Source: Pokkaliibacter plantistimulans (GTDB lineage: Bacteria > Pseudomonadota > Gammaproteobacteria > Pseudomonadales > Balneatricaceae). From it: 64,000 nt of DNA. Within the stretch, counting starts at the first letter, position 1; each line of letters opens with the position of its first letter. The notes beneath the pieces are model-generated. The model made no database searches, was not told the DNA's origin, and saw only the letters and a list, made by a program, of their open reading frames with translations. The translations under genes were made by a program, and so were the position numbers. Below are positions 52,015 through 61,317 of this stretch, piece after piece. Where the stretch lies: the NCBI RefSeq assembly GCF_046844695.1, contig NZ_CP177354.1, positions 1,550,001 to 1,614,000 on the forward strand, read 5' to 3'.

Positions 52015-52154
52015 CAGGCTGTATCCGGATAGCGGGAAAGACTGACACCGCAGAGTGACGGCTTTTCTGGCTATCGAAAAAATTGTTGTGAGTCGACTGA
52101 ACTACCGGGGGCACCGGGTGCCCTCTACCTGAGGTAATGAGAGGAGAATTCACC

Positions 52155-52994
52155 ATGCAGCAAGGGTTGAGCCATACCGCTGTATCTACCGTAGCGACAC
52201 TGAACAAGGCATCGAAAAAACTGGCCACCGGGCTGCTGGCGCTGACTGCCGCCATGGCTATGTCAGCCAGCCAGGCCAAGGAATGGAAGGAAATCCGCAT
52301 CGCTACCGATGCTACCTATCCGCCCTTCGAGTCGGTGGCGCCCGATGGCTCGCTGGTCGGTTTTGAAATGGACTATGCCCGCGCCCTGTGTGAAGAAATG
52401 AAGGTCAAATGCGTGATCAGCAACCCCGGCTGGGATGCGCTGATCCCCGGCCTCAACGCCCGCAAGTTTGATGCGGTGATGGCCTCCATGAACATTACTG
52501 ATGATCGCCTTAAGGCGGTGGACTTCAGCGACGTTTACTACCGCATGAAGAACCAGTTTGTCGCCGCCAGTGGCAGCAATATCGAGATCAGCAAGGATGG
52601 TCTGAAAGGCAAGAACATCGTGGTGCAGACCGGCACGCCGCAGGAAAACTTTGTGCGTGAGCAGTTTGGCGATGTTGCCCATATCAGCGGCTACGTCAAA
52701 GCCGATGAGCCCTTCCTTGATCTGCAGTCGGGCCGTGCGGATCTGACCTTCGGCAACAAGGTGCAGATTGACGAAGGCTTCCTGAAAAAGCCCGGTGGCG
52801 AAAAGTTCGGCTTTGTTGGCCCGGTCTATGACGGCCGTGACTACCCGGTACTGGGGCGCGGTGTCGCGGTGGCCATGCGCAAGAACGAAGCGGAGCTGAA
52901 AGCGATGTTCAACACCGCCATCCAGTCACTGAAAGAGAAAGGCATCACCAAACAACTGCAGGCCAAGTATTTTGACTATGACCTGAGTGAGTGA
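52155..52994 (+). CDS. Periplasmic amino-acid-binding protein of an ABC importer (SBP_bac_3)
   Basis: A 279-residue protein with a signal peptide at ~1-41 (LATGLLALTAAMAMSASQAK). Mature features are those of lysine/arginine/ornithine/histidine-binding proteins: IRIATDATYPPFESVAPDGS, GFEMDYARALCEEM, WDALIPGLNARKFDAVMASM and ITDDRLKAVDFSDVYYR. Start at 52155 with GAGGAG upstream. Permease and ATPase genes are absent: a terminator and IS remnant follow directly, so the rest of the importer may have been lost or lies elsewhere. Confidence 0.9.
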   Translation: MQQGLSHTAVSTVATLNKASKKLATGLLALTAAMAMSASQAKEWKEIRIATDATYPPFESVAPDGSLVGFEMDYARALCEEMKVKCVISNPGWDALIPGLNARKFDAVMASMNITDDRLKAVDFSDVYYRMKNQFVAASGSNIEISKDGLKGKNIVVQTGTPQENFVREQFGDVAHISGYVKADEPFLDLQSGRADLTFGNKVQIDEGFLKKPGGEKFGFVGPVYDGRDYPVLGRGVAVAMRKNEAELKAMFNTAIQSLKEKGITKQLQAKYFDYDLSE

Positions 52995-53018
52995 GGCCAC
53001 GCGGACGCACGTTCGAGG

Positions 53019-53041
53019 CGGGCAGCCGGTTTGGCTGCCCG
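53019..53041 (+). terminator. Terminator after the amino-acid-binding protein gene
   Basis: CGGGCAGCC and GGCTGCCCG form a perfect 9-bp stem with a 5-nt loop, followed by TGGTTTCGTATT. It is 24 bp past the stop codon. Confidence 0.75.
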
Positions 53042-53114
53042 TGGTTTCGTATTGCTGTAATTGATTCGGTCCTCTGAAATTTGAATATTTCCGGACCATG
53101 ATTGTCTGTAGAGC

Positions 53115-54102
53115 ATGGATAAAGAAGATGCTCGTAAACAAATGCTGGAACAACTGCATGAACGTCGCAAGTAAGTGGTTCGCCTGTATAAGCGAGACCA
53201 TCAGGTTATGCAGATCGTCGGCATTTCGGGCCTGAGCTACTCGACGGTGCGCAACACCATTGACCTGTTCGGGAAAGGTGGAATCATGCGGATACAAAAT
53301 AGGTGAAGGGCGACCTTTGAGCGGCGAGCAGGAGCAAGCTCTTCAGACCACAATGTGTGATAAGCGACCTGAGCAGCTGGAAATGGATTTTTACCTATGG
53401 GGTCGTGCTGCCGTCAGCGATTTGATTCGGCGTGAATATGGCATTGAGCTGGGTGTACGGGCCGCTGGCAAGTTACTCAGGCGCTGGGGCTTCACGCCGC
53501 AAAAGCAGATCAGGAAAGCCTATGAACATCGTCCGTCAGTGGCTGGAACACTACACGGCGTTGAGGCTCAAGCCAAATCCGAAGGGGGAGTCCACTGGGG
53601 CGGCGAAACAGCGCTGGTCAACACCGAGGTGCGTGGCCGCAGCTATGCACCGGCGGGAAAGACGCCGGTGGGCGGTTCACGTCAGAAGCTGTCGATGATG
53701 GCGACCGTGACTAATCAGGGCAAGACACGCTAGATAATCATCGACGAGGCGTTTAATGCGGATCGGCTGATGGAGTTACTGGAGGCCTTGATCAAGGACA
53801 CCAGGCGTAAGGTATTCCTGATCCTTGACAATGTGCGTGTGCATCACAGCAAGCCGGTGAAGGTGTGGCTGGCCGGGCGCGAGGCAAGTGTTCTATCTGC
53901 CCAGGTACAGACGAGCGGAGCTGAACCTGGAGGAGTGGCTTAACGCCGACCTGAAGCAGGCGTGAGTAAGCGCGTACCGGTACGCACCAAAGCACAAATT
54001 ACGTGTGCCGCCAACGACCACATGAGCAAGCTGAGAAAGTCGCCGGAGCGGGTGTGTGCTTTTTTCCAGGACCCTGACGTCATCAAGTATGCGGCAGGTT
54101 AA
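53115..54102 (+). pseudogene. Decayed IS630-family transposase
   Basis: Translation in pieces gives a recognisable IS630 transposase: MDKEDARKQMLEQLHERRK, then after a TAA, VVRLYKRDHQVMQIVGISG; RREYGIELGVRAAGKLLRRW; then NHRRGV-like remains; IIDEAFNADRLMELLEALIK and FLILDNVRVHHSKPVKVWL (DDE residues); and LRKSPERVCAFFQDPDVIKY at the end. Several stop codons and frameshifts break it (TAA at 53172, TGA at 53305, TAG at 53731), so it is inactive. It forms the border between the amino-acid genes and the darTG region. Confidence 0.85.
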
Positions 54103-54106
54103 AACA

Positions 54107-54286
54107 TTAAGGGGCTGGATCAGTAATCAGTGCCCGGCTATTGGGCACCTGCTCACGTATCCATTTCGCCAGCCAGACCGTCTGGCTCAGCTCAACGCGC
54201 TTGACACCACGGTCATGCAGCCATTCACGAAGAATATCTGCACCGATTTTTTTATTGTTGTCCGATCCTGCCAGTTGCCAAGGTAG
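54107..54286 (-). pseudogene. Unrecognised gene fragment next to the IS630 remnant
   Basis: On the minus strand a frame without start reads NNKKIGADILREWLHDRGVK, then RVELSQTVWLAKWIREQVPN and ends DPAP. Its composition is protein-like, but I know no family. It ends close to the IS630 remnant, so it may be a gene cut by that element. The rest of 54103-54415 holds nothing else I can identify. Confidence 0.25.
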
Positions 54287-54415
54287 CAGTAGTCCGGCGC
54301 GGCCTGGAAAAATGTAACTAGGCGGTTTTGTGTCGCTCGTTCAGGCTGGCCTGCGGTGCTTATGGTTATTGCCTGGAATACGTAATGTGCGCGGGTGCAG
54401 AGGTGTCAGTCAGCG

Positions 54416-55480
54416 TCAGGCAAAGTGCTGCAGGCGTTGCAGTGCATAACCAATATGCGCATCAGTAAAAAGCGCGAGTTTTCTACTTGCCCATGGTTCC
54501 CCTGCGGGCCATTGTGCCATCCCGATTCTGATGGACGGCACATCAGGCTGACAGCCTTGCTGGCTAAGCAGCCAGTCCACTGTGGAGAGCAGCTCCATTC
54601 CAAACGGAGACTCAAAGCCATCAATCAACAGGCTGAGCTCTTCAAGGACAGGCAGATAGTCCCTGGCATCGCTGTGCAAATAAGCGCTGACCCTGGCTTG
54701 CTCAGCATTATTGAACCAGATCACATCCAGTGGATTGCAGTCGGGGATACGTTTGTCGGCTTGCAGATAGCTGCCATCCAGCGCGTTGAGCAGGTGGGTC
54801 AGATTGTGGGCATACGGGCCGTAATAGTTGGCCTCAAACTGCAGCTTTAGCACGCTTTGCTGGCCATGCCGGGTCAAGGCGCGCTCAAGGAACCACGCCA
54901 GCTTCTGAATCTCCAGCAGGCTGCATTCCATCCCCAGAATCCAATAGCGCCGCACCAGCTCAGCTACCATGGCGCGGGCGGGAGTCAGCTTTTTTACGCC
55001 AGTGGTTTTCGCCACGTTCTGATAGCGGTGGGTTGGCTCGAAGAGGATGACCTCGACATCATCCAGATCACCCAGCGCCTGCTCGATCTGTGGCTTGACG
55101 TCATGCCAGTTCAGGCCACCGTTGCCTGCGCCGAGGGGGGGGATGGCAATGGAGCGCACCTGATGGGTGACAATAAAGTGGCGCAGGTCAGTCAGCCCGG
55201 CTTCAATCCAGGCTAGTTGTGACTTGCCACGCCAATGCTGCTTGGTCGGGAAGTTGATAATCCAGCGTGGCCCCATCAGTTCGCCGGTTTCGGTAACAAA
55301 CATCTTGCCGGTGACGACTTCTCCGGCTTTGCAAGCCTTGCTATAAGCGTCCATGTTCTGGGGGAAGCGCTCCTTGAACATCAGCGCAATTCCTTTGCCC
55401 ATAACGCCTACCGTGTTGACCGTGTTGACCAGTGCCTCGGCGTGGGCTTCCAGCAGGTTGCCTTGTGTGTAGCGAATCAT
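54416..55480 (-). CDS. darG: DarG antitoxin (DNA ADP-ribosyl glycohydrolase)
   Basis: A 354-residue protein. Residues 1-~150 are a macrodomain with the DarG active-site residues: N22 in VNTVNTVGVMGKGIA and K80 in NFPTKQHW, plus IPPLGAGNGGLNW. Residues ~155-354 are the C-terminal DarT-binding domain (YWILGMECSLLEIQKLAWFL, FEANYYGPYAHNLTHLLNAL). It removes ADP-ribose from DNA thymidines and also binds the toxin. Its ATG overlaps the DarT stop by four bases (ATGA at 55477-55480). Both parts are full-length, so the system looks functional. Confidence 0.93.
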   Translation of the reverse strand: MIRYTQGNLLEAHAEALVNTVNTVGVMGKGIALMFKERFPQNMDAYSKACKAGEVVTGKMFVTETGELMGPRWIINFPTKQHWRGKSQLAWIEAGLTDLRHFIVTHQVRSIAIPPLGAGNGGLNWHDVKPQIEQALGDLDDVEVILFEPTHRYQNVAKTTGVKKLTPARAMVAELVRRYWILGMECSLLEIQKLAWFLERALTRHGQQSVLKLQFEANYYGPYAHNLTHLLNALDGSYLQADKRIPDCNPLDVIWFNNAEQARVSAYLHSDARDYLPVLEELSLLIDGFESPFGMELLSTVDWLLSQQGCQPDVPSIRIGMAQWPAGEPWASRKLALFTDAHIGYALQRLQHFA

Positions 55481-56130
55481 GAGAAATACCAATCGGGTCG
55501 TGCATGAACAGGAAGGTTGAGCTGGCGTTGCCCAAGCCACTGCTTCAACTGCTGCAGAGTGTTGTCATCGTAGCAAATCATACCCAGCACTGCTTCCACC
55601 GGGCAGTGGCGATATATTAGTGCTTCGGCCTGATACCGCTCAAACTTGGCAGGGTCATTGACGTCCCTGCTGAAGTTGCGGGCTTGCAGAATAGGCCAGT
55701 CAATACGCTGCAAGTCGGCCAGGTCGTGGTAAAACGATGCCCACTGGTAGTAGGCATGCATGTCGGTGAAAAGATAGTTCAGGCCCAGCTCGCGAACACG
55801 ATGCAGTGACGATACCAGCAGCACAATCTGGTCGCTTGTGCGTTGAGGCACACCACGCCCTGACGTGATATTAAGTAGCATGGGCGAAAACGGTGTGAAG
55901 TAAAACGGTACATAGTCATTCAGATAGCCACCGGGCATGAAGGGTACAGGGTGGGTAGCACGCTTGCTGATCAGCTCTGGGTTGCCAATCGGAATCCATG
56001 TGGGGCAAGTCATGGTGCTGTTGCCACAATGCAAACCGTTATCCAGCAGCCAGGGGATATTGTCACGGTGCACAATACGCCAGATCAGGGCTTTCTCCGG
56101 GTTAAGGGTGGCACTGTAGTTGTAGCTCAT
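55477..56130 (-). CDS. darT: DarT toxin (DNA ADP-ribosyltransferase)
   Basis: A 217-residue DarT with the NAD-binding HRDN (H21), NGLHCGN, PVPFMPGGYLNDYVPFYFTP and the catalytic Glu in ERYQAEALIY (E169, the counterpart of E160 in characterised DarT). The size and the HRDN-NGLHC wording fit the DarT2 group. DarT attaches ADP-ribose to single-stranded DNA, blocking replication; DarTG systems act as toxin-antitoxin and as abortive anti-phage defence. It is the first gene of the pair, and four 22-bp repeats lie 87-174 bp before its start. Confidence 0.93.
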   Translation of the reverse strand: MSYNYSATLNPEKALIWRIVHRDNIPWLLDNGLHCGNSTMTCPTWIPIGNPELISKRATHPVPFMPGGYLNDYVPFYFTPFSPMLLNITSGRGVPQRTSDQIVLLVSSLHRVRELGLNYLFTDMHAYYQWASFYHDLADLQRIDWPILQARNFSRDVNDPAKFERYQAEALIYRHCPVEAVLGMICYDDNTLQQLKQWLGQRQLNLPVHARPDWYFS

Positions 56131-56216
56131 CCGCTTCTTTACTCATCCAGATTTTTGTCGGGTCAGAGTGTTATTCGGTTATGTAATGGAACGAGTTTGT
56201 GGTGCACATGGTGGCT

Positions 56217-56304
56217 GCTTCTCTGGTCACAAAGTTATGCTTCTCTGGTCACAAAGTTATGCTTCTCTGGTCACAAAGTTATGCTTCTCTGGTCACAAAG
56301 TTAA
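56217..56304. repeat. Four 22-bp direct repeats upstream of darT
   Basis: The unit starts GCTTCTCTGGTCACAAAG and ends TTAT; copies begin at 56217, 56239, 56261 and 56283 with no spacers. Copies 1-3 are identical and copy 4 differs only in its last base. The 22-bp period is about two helical turns, so bound proteins would line up on one face. It could be an iterated operator for darTG or the binding-site array of a transposon end. Confidence 0.88.
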
Positions 56305-56447
56305 ATGCGGCCCTAAATACGCCACATATACCCGCCGCCCATCATCTAACCAAAACATGCGTTCTTTCTTTTTTTTGGGGTCGTTAAGTCTTCATGCTGG
56401 ACGGAGGCCCGCTGTATTTCTCGGTTACCGGGGGTGTGCTGTGCGCT
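56305..56447. other. Short gene-free stretch between the repeats and the broken small gene
   Basis: Contains a T-rich tract (CTTTCTTTTTTTTGGGG at ~56365) and no gene. With the neighbouring features it completes the 56131-56793 gap. Confidence 0.5.
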
Positions 56448-56686
56448 TCAAAGGCGCGCGGTATCGAGCCCGGTGGCTTTCAGACGTTGAGTCAGGTTGC
56501 GCATTTTGCTGAATCGGTGTCAAAACTCTGGCTCAGCTCTACGCCCTCACAAAACTCCTTGGCAGTGATGCGCTACAGCTCGTCAGCATACTTGATCATC
56601 TGCAGATGCAGTTCGGCGGTGTACTGATTACATGGGGCATCCGCCAGGACCTGCCTGATGCACTGGTATATGTTGCTCTCGTTCAT
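56448..56686 (-). pseudogene. Broken small gene (about 80 aa), possibly HTH-like
   Basis: On the minus strand: MNESNIYQCIRQVLADAPCN, QYTAELHLQMIKYADEL, then TAG, then RITAKEFCEGVELSQSFDTD, a frameshift, and MRNLTQRLKATGLDTARL with TGA. The three pieces join into one helical protein of about 80 residues, disabled by one stop and one frameshift. Helix content suggests a small DNA-binding protein; I cannot name the family with certainty. Confidence 0.55.
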
Positions 56687-56793
56687 CGTCAGTCTGTACC
56701 CTCTGCATCGTCATAAAATACAGCTGAATTATATAACTGAACTGTTGAGCACAAGAGACGAATTGGGAAAGGCAATAGCATCACAACAGCCCC

Positions 56794-57213
56794 TTACTCG
56801 CCATTCAGCGTCACAATGACGCGGCGGCTGCCACCCTGATCGCGGTGTTCGCACAGATAGATGCCCTGCCAGGTGCCCAGATTGAGCCGCCCCGCACTGA
56901 TGGGGATGGTCAGGCTGGAGCCGATCTGCACATTCTTGATGTGCGCCGGCATATCATCATCACCCTCATAATCGTGCTGGTAATAGGGCGCACGCTCTGG
57001 CACGTAGCGGTTGAAGTGCTCTTCCATGTCCAGCCGCACTGTCGGGTCGGCGTTCTCGTTCAGTGCCAGACTGGCGCTGGTGTGCTGGATAAACAGATGG
57101 CACAGGCCGATGTTGAGGCTGCGCAGGGCAGGCAGCTGCACCACAATCTCGTCGGTCACCAGATGAAAGCCGCGTGCTCTGGCCTTCAGGCGCAGGGTGT
57201 ACTGATACCACAT
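56794..57213 (-). CDS. yjbQ: YjbQ-family protein
   Basis: A 139-residue member of the UPF0047/YjbQ family: HTSASLALNENADPTVRLDM, EEHFNRYVPERAPYYQHDYE, then DDDMPAHIKNVQIGSSLTIP and LNLGTWQGIYLCEHRD. Conserved His and Glu residues of the family are present. YjbQ proteins show weak thiamine-phosphate-synthase-like activity in genetic tests; their main role is not settled. It is followed downstream by a lipoprotein gene starting on its far side on the same strand. Confidence 0.92.
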   Translation of the reverse strand: MWYQYTLRLKARARGFHLVTDEIVVQLPALRSLNIGLCHLFIQHTSASLALNENADPTVRLDMEEHFNRYVPERAPYYQHDYEGDDDMPAHIKNVQIGSSLTIPISAGRLNLGTWQGIYLCEHRDQGGSRRVIVTLNGE

Positions 57214-57277
57214 GGGGAAATCCTTGGGTCGGTATAACGATCAGAGTGCTGCGATGCCTTCCCTGGCACCGCGCCCC

Positions 57278-57790
57278 TTATTTATGCAGGCCGCTGATAA
57301 AGTCCTTGTAGCTGTCCCAGCCCGGCTCCTGCTCCGCCTGTATCTCCAGCGGCAGTCTTGGAAGTCCGGCCAGTGCCTGATTCATACGGCTGAAGAAGCC
57401 TTCTTCTGATTTGGCATAGTAGATCCACTGTTTGTCACCTTGCCCGGTGGAAACCAGTGCCAGAGTGGCGAAGCCCCAGCTGTTCACAAGGGGTTCCAGC
57501 AGCTTTTCCATTTCACTCATGCGGGTGCTGGTGGCCGTATCGGGCATGCCGTTTGCGCTCTGGTATTTCCAGTCGATAGTGATTTTGACCGGCTGCTCCG
57601 CCGTCGCAAAGCCGGGTGGCAAACCTTTCAGGTAGCGGAACACCAGCGTGGTTTGCTGTTGTTCATTCTTGGCACTGGCCATGGCCCATTGCGGCTTGTT
57701 CTGCTGCAACAGGCAGCCGCCCAGCAGGGTTGAAGACAACAGCAGAGCGAGCAGGGCTGCGGGGCGGGCGTAGGGCAACGGAACAGGCAT
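57278..57790 (-). CDS. Lipoprotein with a DUF695-like domain
   Basis: A 170-residue lipoprotein: signal peptide with lipobox LGGC (C26), then a domain with VKITIDWKYQSANGMPDTAT and EKLLEPLVNSWGFATLALVS plus GDKQWIYYAKSEEGFFSRMN. The last pattern matches DUF695 proteins. After the Cys the residues are LL, so outer-membrane sorting is likely. GGAGAGAG precedes the ATG. Function unknown. Confidence 0.7.
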   Translation of the reverse strand: MPVPLPYARPAALLALLLSSTLLGGCLLQQNKPQWAMASAKNEQQQTTLVFRYLKGLPPGFATAEQPVKITIDWKYQSANGMPDTATSTRMSEMEKLLEPLVNSWGFATLALVSTGQGDKQWIYYAKSEEGFFSRMNQALAGLPRLPLEIQAEQEPGWDSYKDFISGLHK

Positions 57791-57953
57791 GATCTCTCTC
57801 CGGTAAACAACAGCTTCGATGGTTCAGGATGCAGGATAAGGGTGACAGTGCTGTCTCTTTCCATCAGGTGTCGTTGTGACGCCGAGGGGCTGATACAGTG
57901 CTGATCAATACCCTATTCCACGCAAGAAAAGCGCCAGGTTGCCCGGGCCGCCG

Positions 57954-58505
57954 TCAGCCGTTCTTGTCAGCGATGCCGGTGGCAATGCCATCGATACTCT
58001 GCTGATTGCGCTCATGCCAGTACTTGCGGATACCGTCGGGGCCTTTCTTTTCCGCCCACTGATTCAGCTGGTCGCGCTCCCCCACGTAGTCAAAGAAGGG
58101 TACGGACATGCCGCAGGAGCTTTGCACCATGTCGATCTCCATATCGAAGATCTGCCGGGCGCCGGGCAGTGCCGGAAACAGCGGCTCAAGCAGCGGCCAC
58201 TGTGGGTCCTGCAGGTGAATGGCGCGCGCCTGACCGTACAGGCGCAGAATCATTGGCGAACCTTCAAATGCACAGAACATCAGAGTCATGCGCGGGTGGC
58301 TTTGCAGGTGGGCGGCCGTTTCGTTGCCGCTGCCGGTGACATTGAGCCAGGCGACCCGGTTGGCACCCAGCACGCGCAGGGAATCCATGCCTTTGGGGGA
58401 CAGGTTGACGCGGCTGTCTGCGGTGGCAGTGGCGACAAAGAACAGCTTCTGCGCCTCGATAAACCTGATATGGCGCTCAGCCAGGCCTTTGAATTGTTGT
58501 CCCAT
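57954..58505 (-). CDS. Pyridoxamine 5'-phosphate oxidase-fold protein
   Basis: A 183-residue split-barrel flavoprotein: HIRFIEAQKLFFVATATADS, RVNLSPKGMDSLRVLGANRV and TAAHLQSHPRMTLMFCAFEG. This is the general PNPOx-like group, not PdxH itself, since the PdxH C-terminal part is missing; it probably binds FMN or F420-like cofactors. C-terminal residues QQSIDGIATGIADKNG are variable. It is a single gene with its own promoter region. Confidence 0.87.
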   Translation of the reverse strand: MGQQFKGLAERHIRFIEAQKLFFVATATADSRVNLSPKGMDSLRVLGANRVAWLNVTGSGNETAAHLQSHPRMTLMFCAFEGSPMILRLYGQARAIHLQDPQWPLLEPLFPALPGARQIFDMEIDMVQSSCGMSVPFFDYVGERDQLNQWAEKKGPDGIRKYWHERNQQSIDGIATGIADKNG

Positions 58506-58701
58506 GGAGTGCTGTCCTTATTGTCTGGGCGGAGCCGTTAGTGCTCGGAAAACAATGGCAGCATTGTCGTTAAAAACAAGAGTTGCTAAAAACAAGAGTC
58601 GCTAAAAACAAGAGAGACATGCGTCCCTCCTGTTACCACTGCTTTTCGCCGCGGGTGCCTTGCCTGTTCACTACTTTTGCGGCGAGATCGTGAACCTCTT
58701 C

Positions 58702-61053
58702 TCAGACGTCGGAGTCGGCGACATCCTGCCCCGGCTTGGGCTTGTTAATCTCCGCCACCGGGTCGGGGTGCGCCTCCAGCGCGGTGTGCTCGTCCGCTTT
58801 CACACTCACTTCCTTCTCACGTCGCGTCAGCAGGGTGTTCTGCATGCGGATATTGGCTGCCGGTGCCTTGCCCTGTTTGTCTTCGCCGAAATAGATGGTC
58901 ATGTGCGGGAAGGGGATCTCGATACCGGCAGCATCCAGATGCAGCTTGACCAGCCGGTTGTACTGGCGACCGATACCCCACTGTTCGCCGGGCAGGGTCT
59001 TGATACGCACCCGCACATTCACCGAGCTGTCAGCCAGAGCGGTGACGCCATGGATTTCCAGCGGGGCGACGATCTTACGGCTGATCTCGGGATCGGTGAT
59101 CAGCTCGTTAAAGGCCGCCTGCAGATGCTCCAGCACTTCGTCGGTATTTTCCCGGTAGGCCACGCCGTATTCGCCAACGTGATAACCAAAGCCACGCATG
59201 TAGTTGGACACCGTGTCCACCGATGAGAAGGGGATCAGATGATAGGTGCCGTTTAGGTCGCGGATGCCCACCGAGCGGATTGTCAGTTTTTCGGCGGTGC
59301 CGGTGACGCCGCCAACGGTAACCACATCACCGGTATTCATGGCGTTTTCCAGCTGGATGAAGACCCCGGTAATGATGTCCTGTACCAGCTTCTGAGCACC
59401 AAAACCGATGGCCAGACCCAGCACCCCGGCGCCGGCGATCAGCGGGCCGATATCAATGCCGATTTCCGACAGTACGATCATCACGGTCATGGCGGTGATG
59501 GCGATGGCCAGCGCATTGCGGAACAACCCAAGCAGAGTCTTGGCGCGGGCCGTCGGCTCGCCGCTGCCGGTTTCCGGGTTAAGGCGATGCTCGATCAGGC
59601 TGGCGGCTACCAGCCAGAACAGCGCAGCCATCACCAGAATCACGGCTACATGGACGATGGTGCTGACCAGACGGATACCTTCTTCAGAGTTGAGCCAGCT
59701 CAGGGTGTCGAACAGGCTCCAGGCATTCATCACCAGCATGACGACGGTCGCCAGCAGCAACAAACGAATGACTTTCAGTGCCGCCGGCACATAGCTGTTG
59801 ATGCGATCTTCCAGCAGCGGCAGGGTGCGGCGCAGCTCACTGGAAATACGGATACGGGTGCCGATCTGCTTGCCCAGCAGCGCCGACAGCAGTAAGCCTG
59901 CCGCGATATAGATCACCGTTCTCAGGGTGGCGATGGCCATAAACGGCAGGGCGTCATCCGGGCGCAACTGGGTAATCAGGAACAGCGCCACAAAGTAGCA
60001 GATGGCGACAATGTGCCAGACCCGGCCAAGAATCTGCAGGGCCGCGCGGGTGATGCTCATCTGCTCGCTGTTGCTGTGTTCCATGATGGCATCGGTCACT
60101 TCCTTGCGGTTACGCATGATCATGCCGATGGCGTTGATCAGGGCAATCAGCATCACCACCAGTTCCAGCGCATTGCCCAGACCTGGCTGCTGGTAGTAGT
60201 TGAACAGCGGCACTGCCACCAGCAGGGTGTATCCGATAAAGCTGCTGATCATCGCCAGCCAGCGGTACCACTTCTGCGCACTTTCGCAGCCCATGGGCAG
60301 GATGCGCAGGGCCGGATAGCGGTCGGCAAACAGCAGGCGCAGCAGGGTCTTGAACAGTTCTATCAGGACGAAGCCATTGAGGAACAGGGAGGCTTGGGTA
60401 TCCATGACTCCGGCGTCACCAATCAGCGCCAGCGTCAGGGCATTGCTGCAGGCATAAGTCAGCAGCACGCTGAGGGCATCAACCAGCCCGCAGCCGCCAA
60501 TGGCCAGCACCCGGCGCAGCAGGTGGCGGCTTTGCCCCTGTTCATGCTGCAGGCTCCAGTGGTCCATCTTGCGGAACAGATGAGCGGTCAGCAGCCGCAG
60601 CACCAGGAAGATCAGCAGGGTACTGACGATGGTCAGGCCAAGATGCATGGCATCGGTGGTCAGCCCCTGCCAGTTGATGTGCTGCTGGCGCTCGTCCAGA
60701 TCACCCAGCTCAGCGACGGCATCCACCGACTCCCTGATCTGCTGGCCAATATCGTCCATGAAGGCCTTGCTGCTCTCCGCCAGCTGACGCGGCAGTGACA
60801 GATCATCAGACGGCGCAGCGGCAGCACTGCTCTGTGCCGGTTGCGCCATCTGCCGCAGGGTAGTGATCAGCTGTTGGCGGCTTTTGGGGTTATCCAGCAG
60901 ATCCGCCAGCTGGGTATAGGTGGCGGTATCGGCAGCAGGCGGGTCAGCAGGGGCGGCGGCGTGCGCCTGACTGCTCAGCAGTGCTGACAGGGTGACAGAG
61001 AAAAATAACATCAGGGGTAGCCACAAACGGGCGACGGATTGAGGGGGCAGCAT
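58702..61053 (-). CDS. Large MscS-family mechanosensitive channel (YbiO-like)
   Basis: About 783 residues from ATG at 61053: signal peptide (LMLFFSVTLSALLSSQAHA), a periplasmic helical part (residues ~35-140), around ten membrane helices, then the MscS pore helix GAGVLGLAIGFGAQKLVQDI, the beta domain (NTGDVVTVGGVTGTAEKLTI) and the alpha/beta C-domain. Size and layout match E. coli YbiO. It opens on membrane tension during osmotic downshock. A longer frame to 61200 is open but lacks family features. A short inverted pair at 58672-58695 resembles the end of the interspersed element. Confidence 0.9.
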   Translation of the reverse strand: MLPPQSVARLWLPLMLFFSVTLSALLSSQAHAAAPADPPAADTATYTQLADLLDNPKSRQQLITTLRQMAQPAQSSAAAAPSDDLSLPRQLAESSKAFMDDIGQQIRESVDAVAELGDLDERQQHINWQGLTTDAMHLGLTIVSTLLIFLVLRLLTAHLFRKMDHWSLQHEQGQSRHLLRRVLAIGGCGLVDALSVLLTYACSNALTLALIGDAGVMDTQASLFLNGFVLIELFKTLLRLLFADRYPALRILPMGCESAQKWYRWLAMISSFIGYTLLVAVPLFNYYQQPGLGNALELVVMLIALINAIGMIMRNRKEVTDAIMEHSNSEQMSITRAALQILGRVWHIVAICYFVALFLITQLRPDDALPFMAIATLRTVIYIAAGLLLSALLGKQIGTRIRISSELRRTLPLLEDRINSYVPAALKVIRLLLLATVVMLVMNAWSLFDTLSWLNSEEGIRLVSTIVHVAVILVMAALFWLVAASLIEHRLNPETGSGEPTARAKTLLGLFRNALAIAITAMTVMIVLSEIGIDIGPLIAGAGVLGLAIGFGAQKLVQDIITGVFIQLENAMNTGDVVTVGGVTGTAEKLTIRSVGIRDLNGTYHLIPFSSVDTVSNYMRGFGYHVGEYGVAYRENTDEVLEHLQAAFNELITDPEISRKIVAPLEIHGVTALADSSVNVRVRIKTLPGEQWGIGRQYNRLVKLHLDAAGIEIPFPHMTIYFGEDKQGKAPAANIRMQNTLLTRREKEVSVKADEHTALEAHPDPVAEINKPKPGQDVADSDV

Positions 61054-61317
61054 GCATGCTCCTACAGCTGGTCGATCCATGGGTTGCACAGGTTTCCGGT
61101 GTACGAATCCCTGTTTTTGGGGACGGTTCAGCCAGATGCTGACGCAGGAAGTTTGCATTTGTTGCGATGTGTTTGAGATACGTAAGACGACAGGGAACAT
61201 CTGCTACAGGCTTGGTTGTACCTGCGCTGATTTCGCAAAATGCTCCTCCACGGATGACGGCGCCTGCTCTGGTCAGCAGGCAGGCCGGTGATTTACAGAC
61301 AGAATAACGAAACAGCT

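Noticed and set aside
56217..56304. CRISPR array
   Set aside because: The 22-bp repeats are contiguous with no spacers and no cas genes are present.
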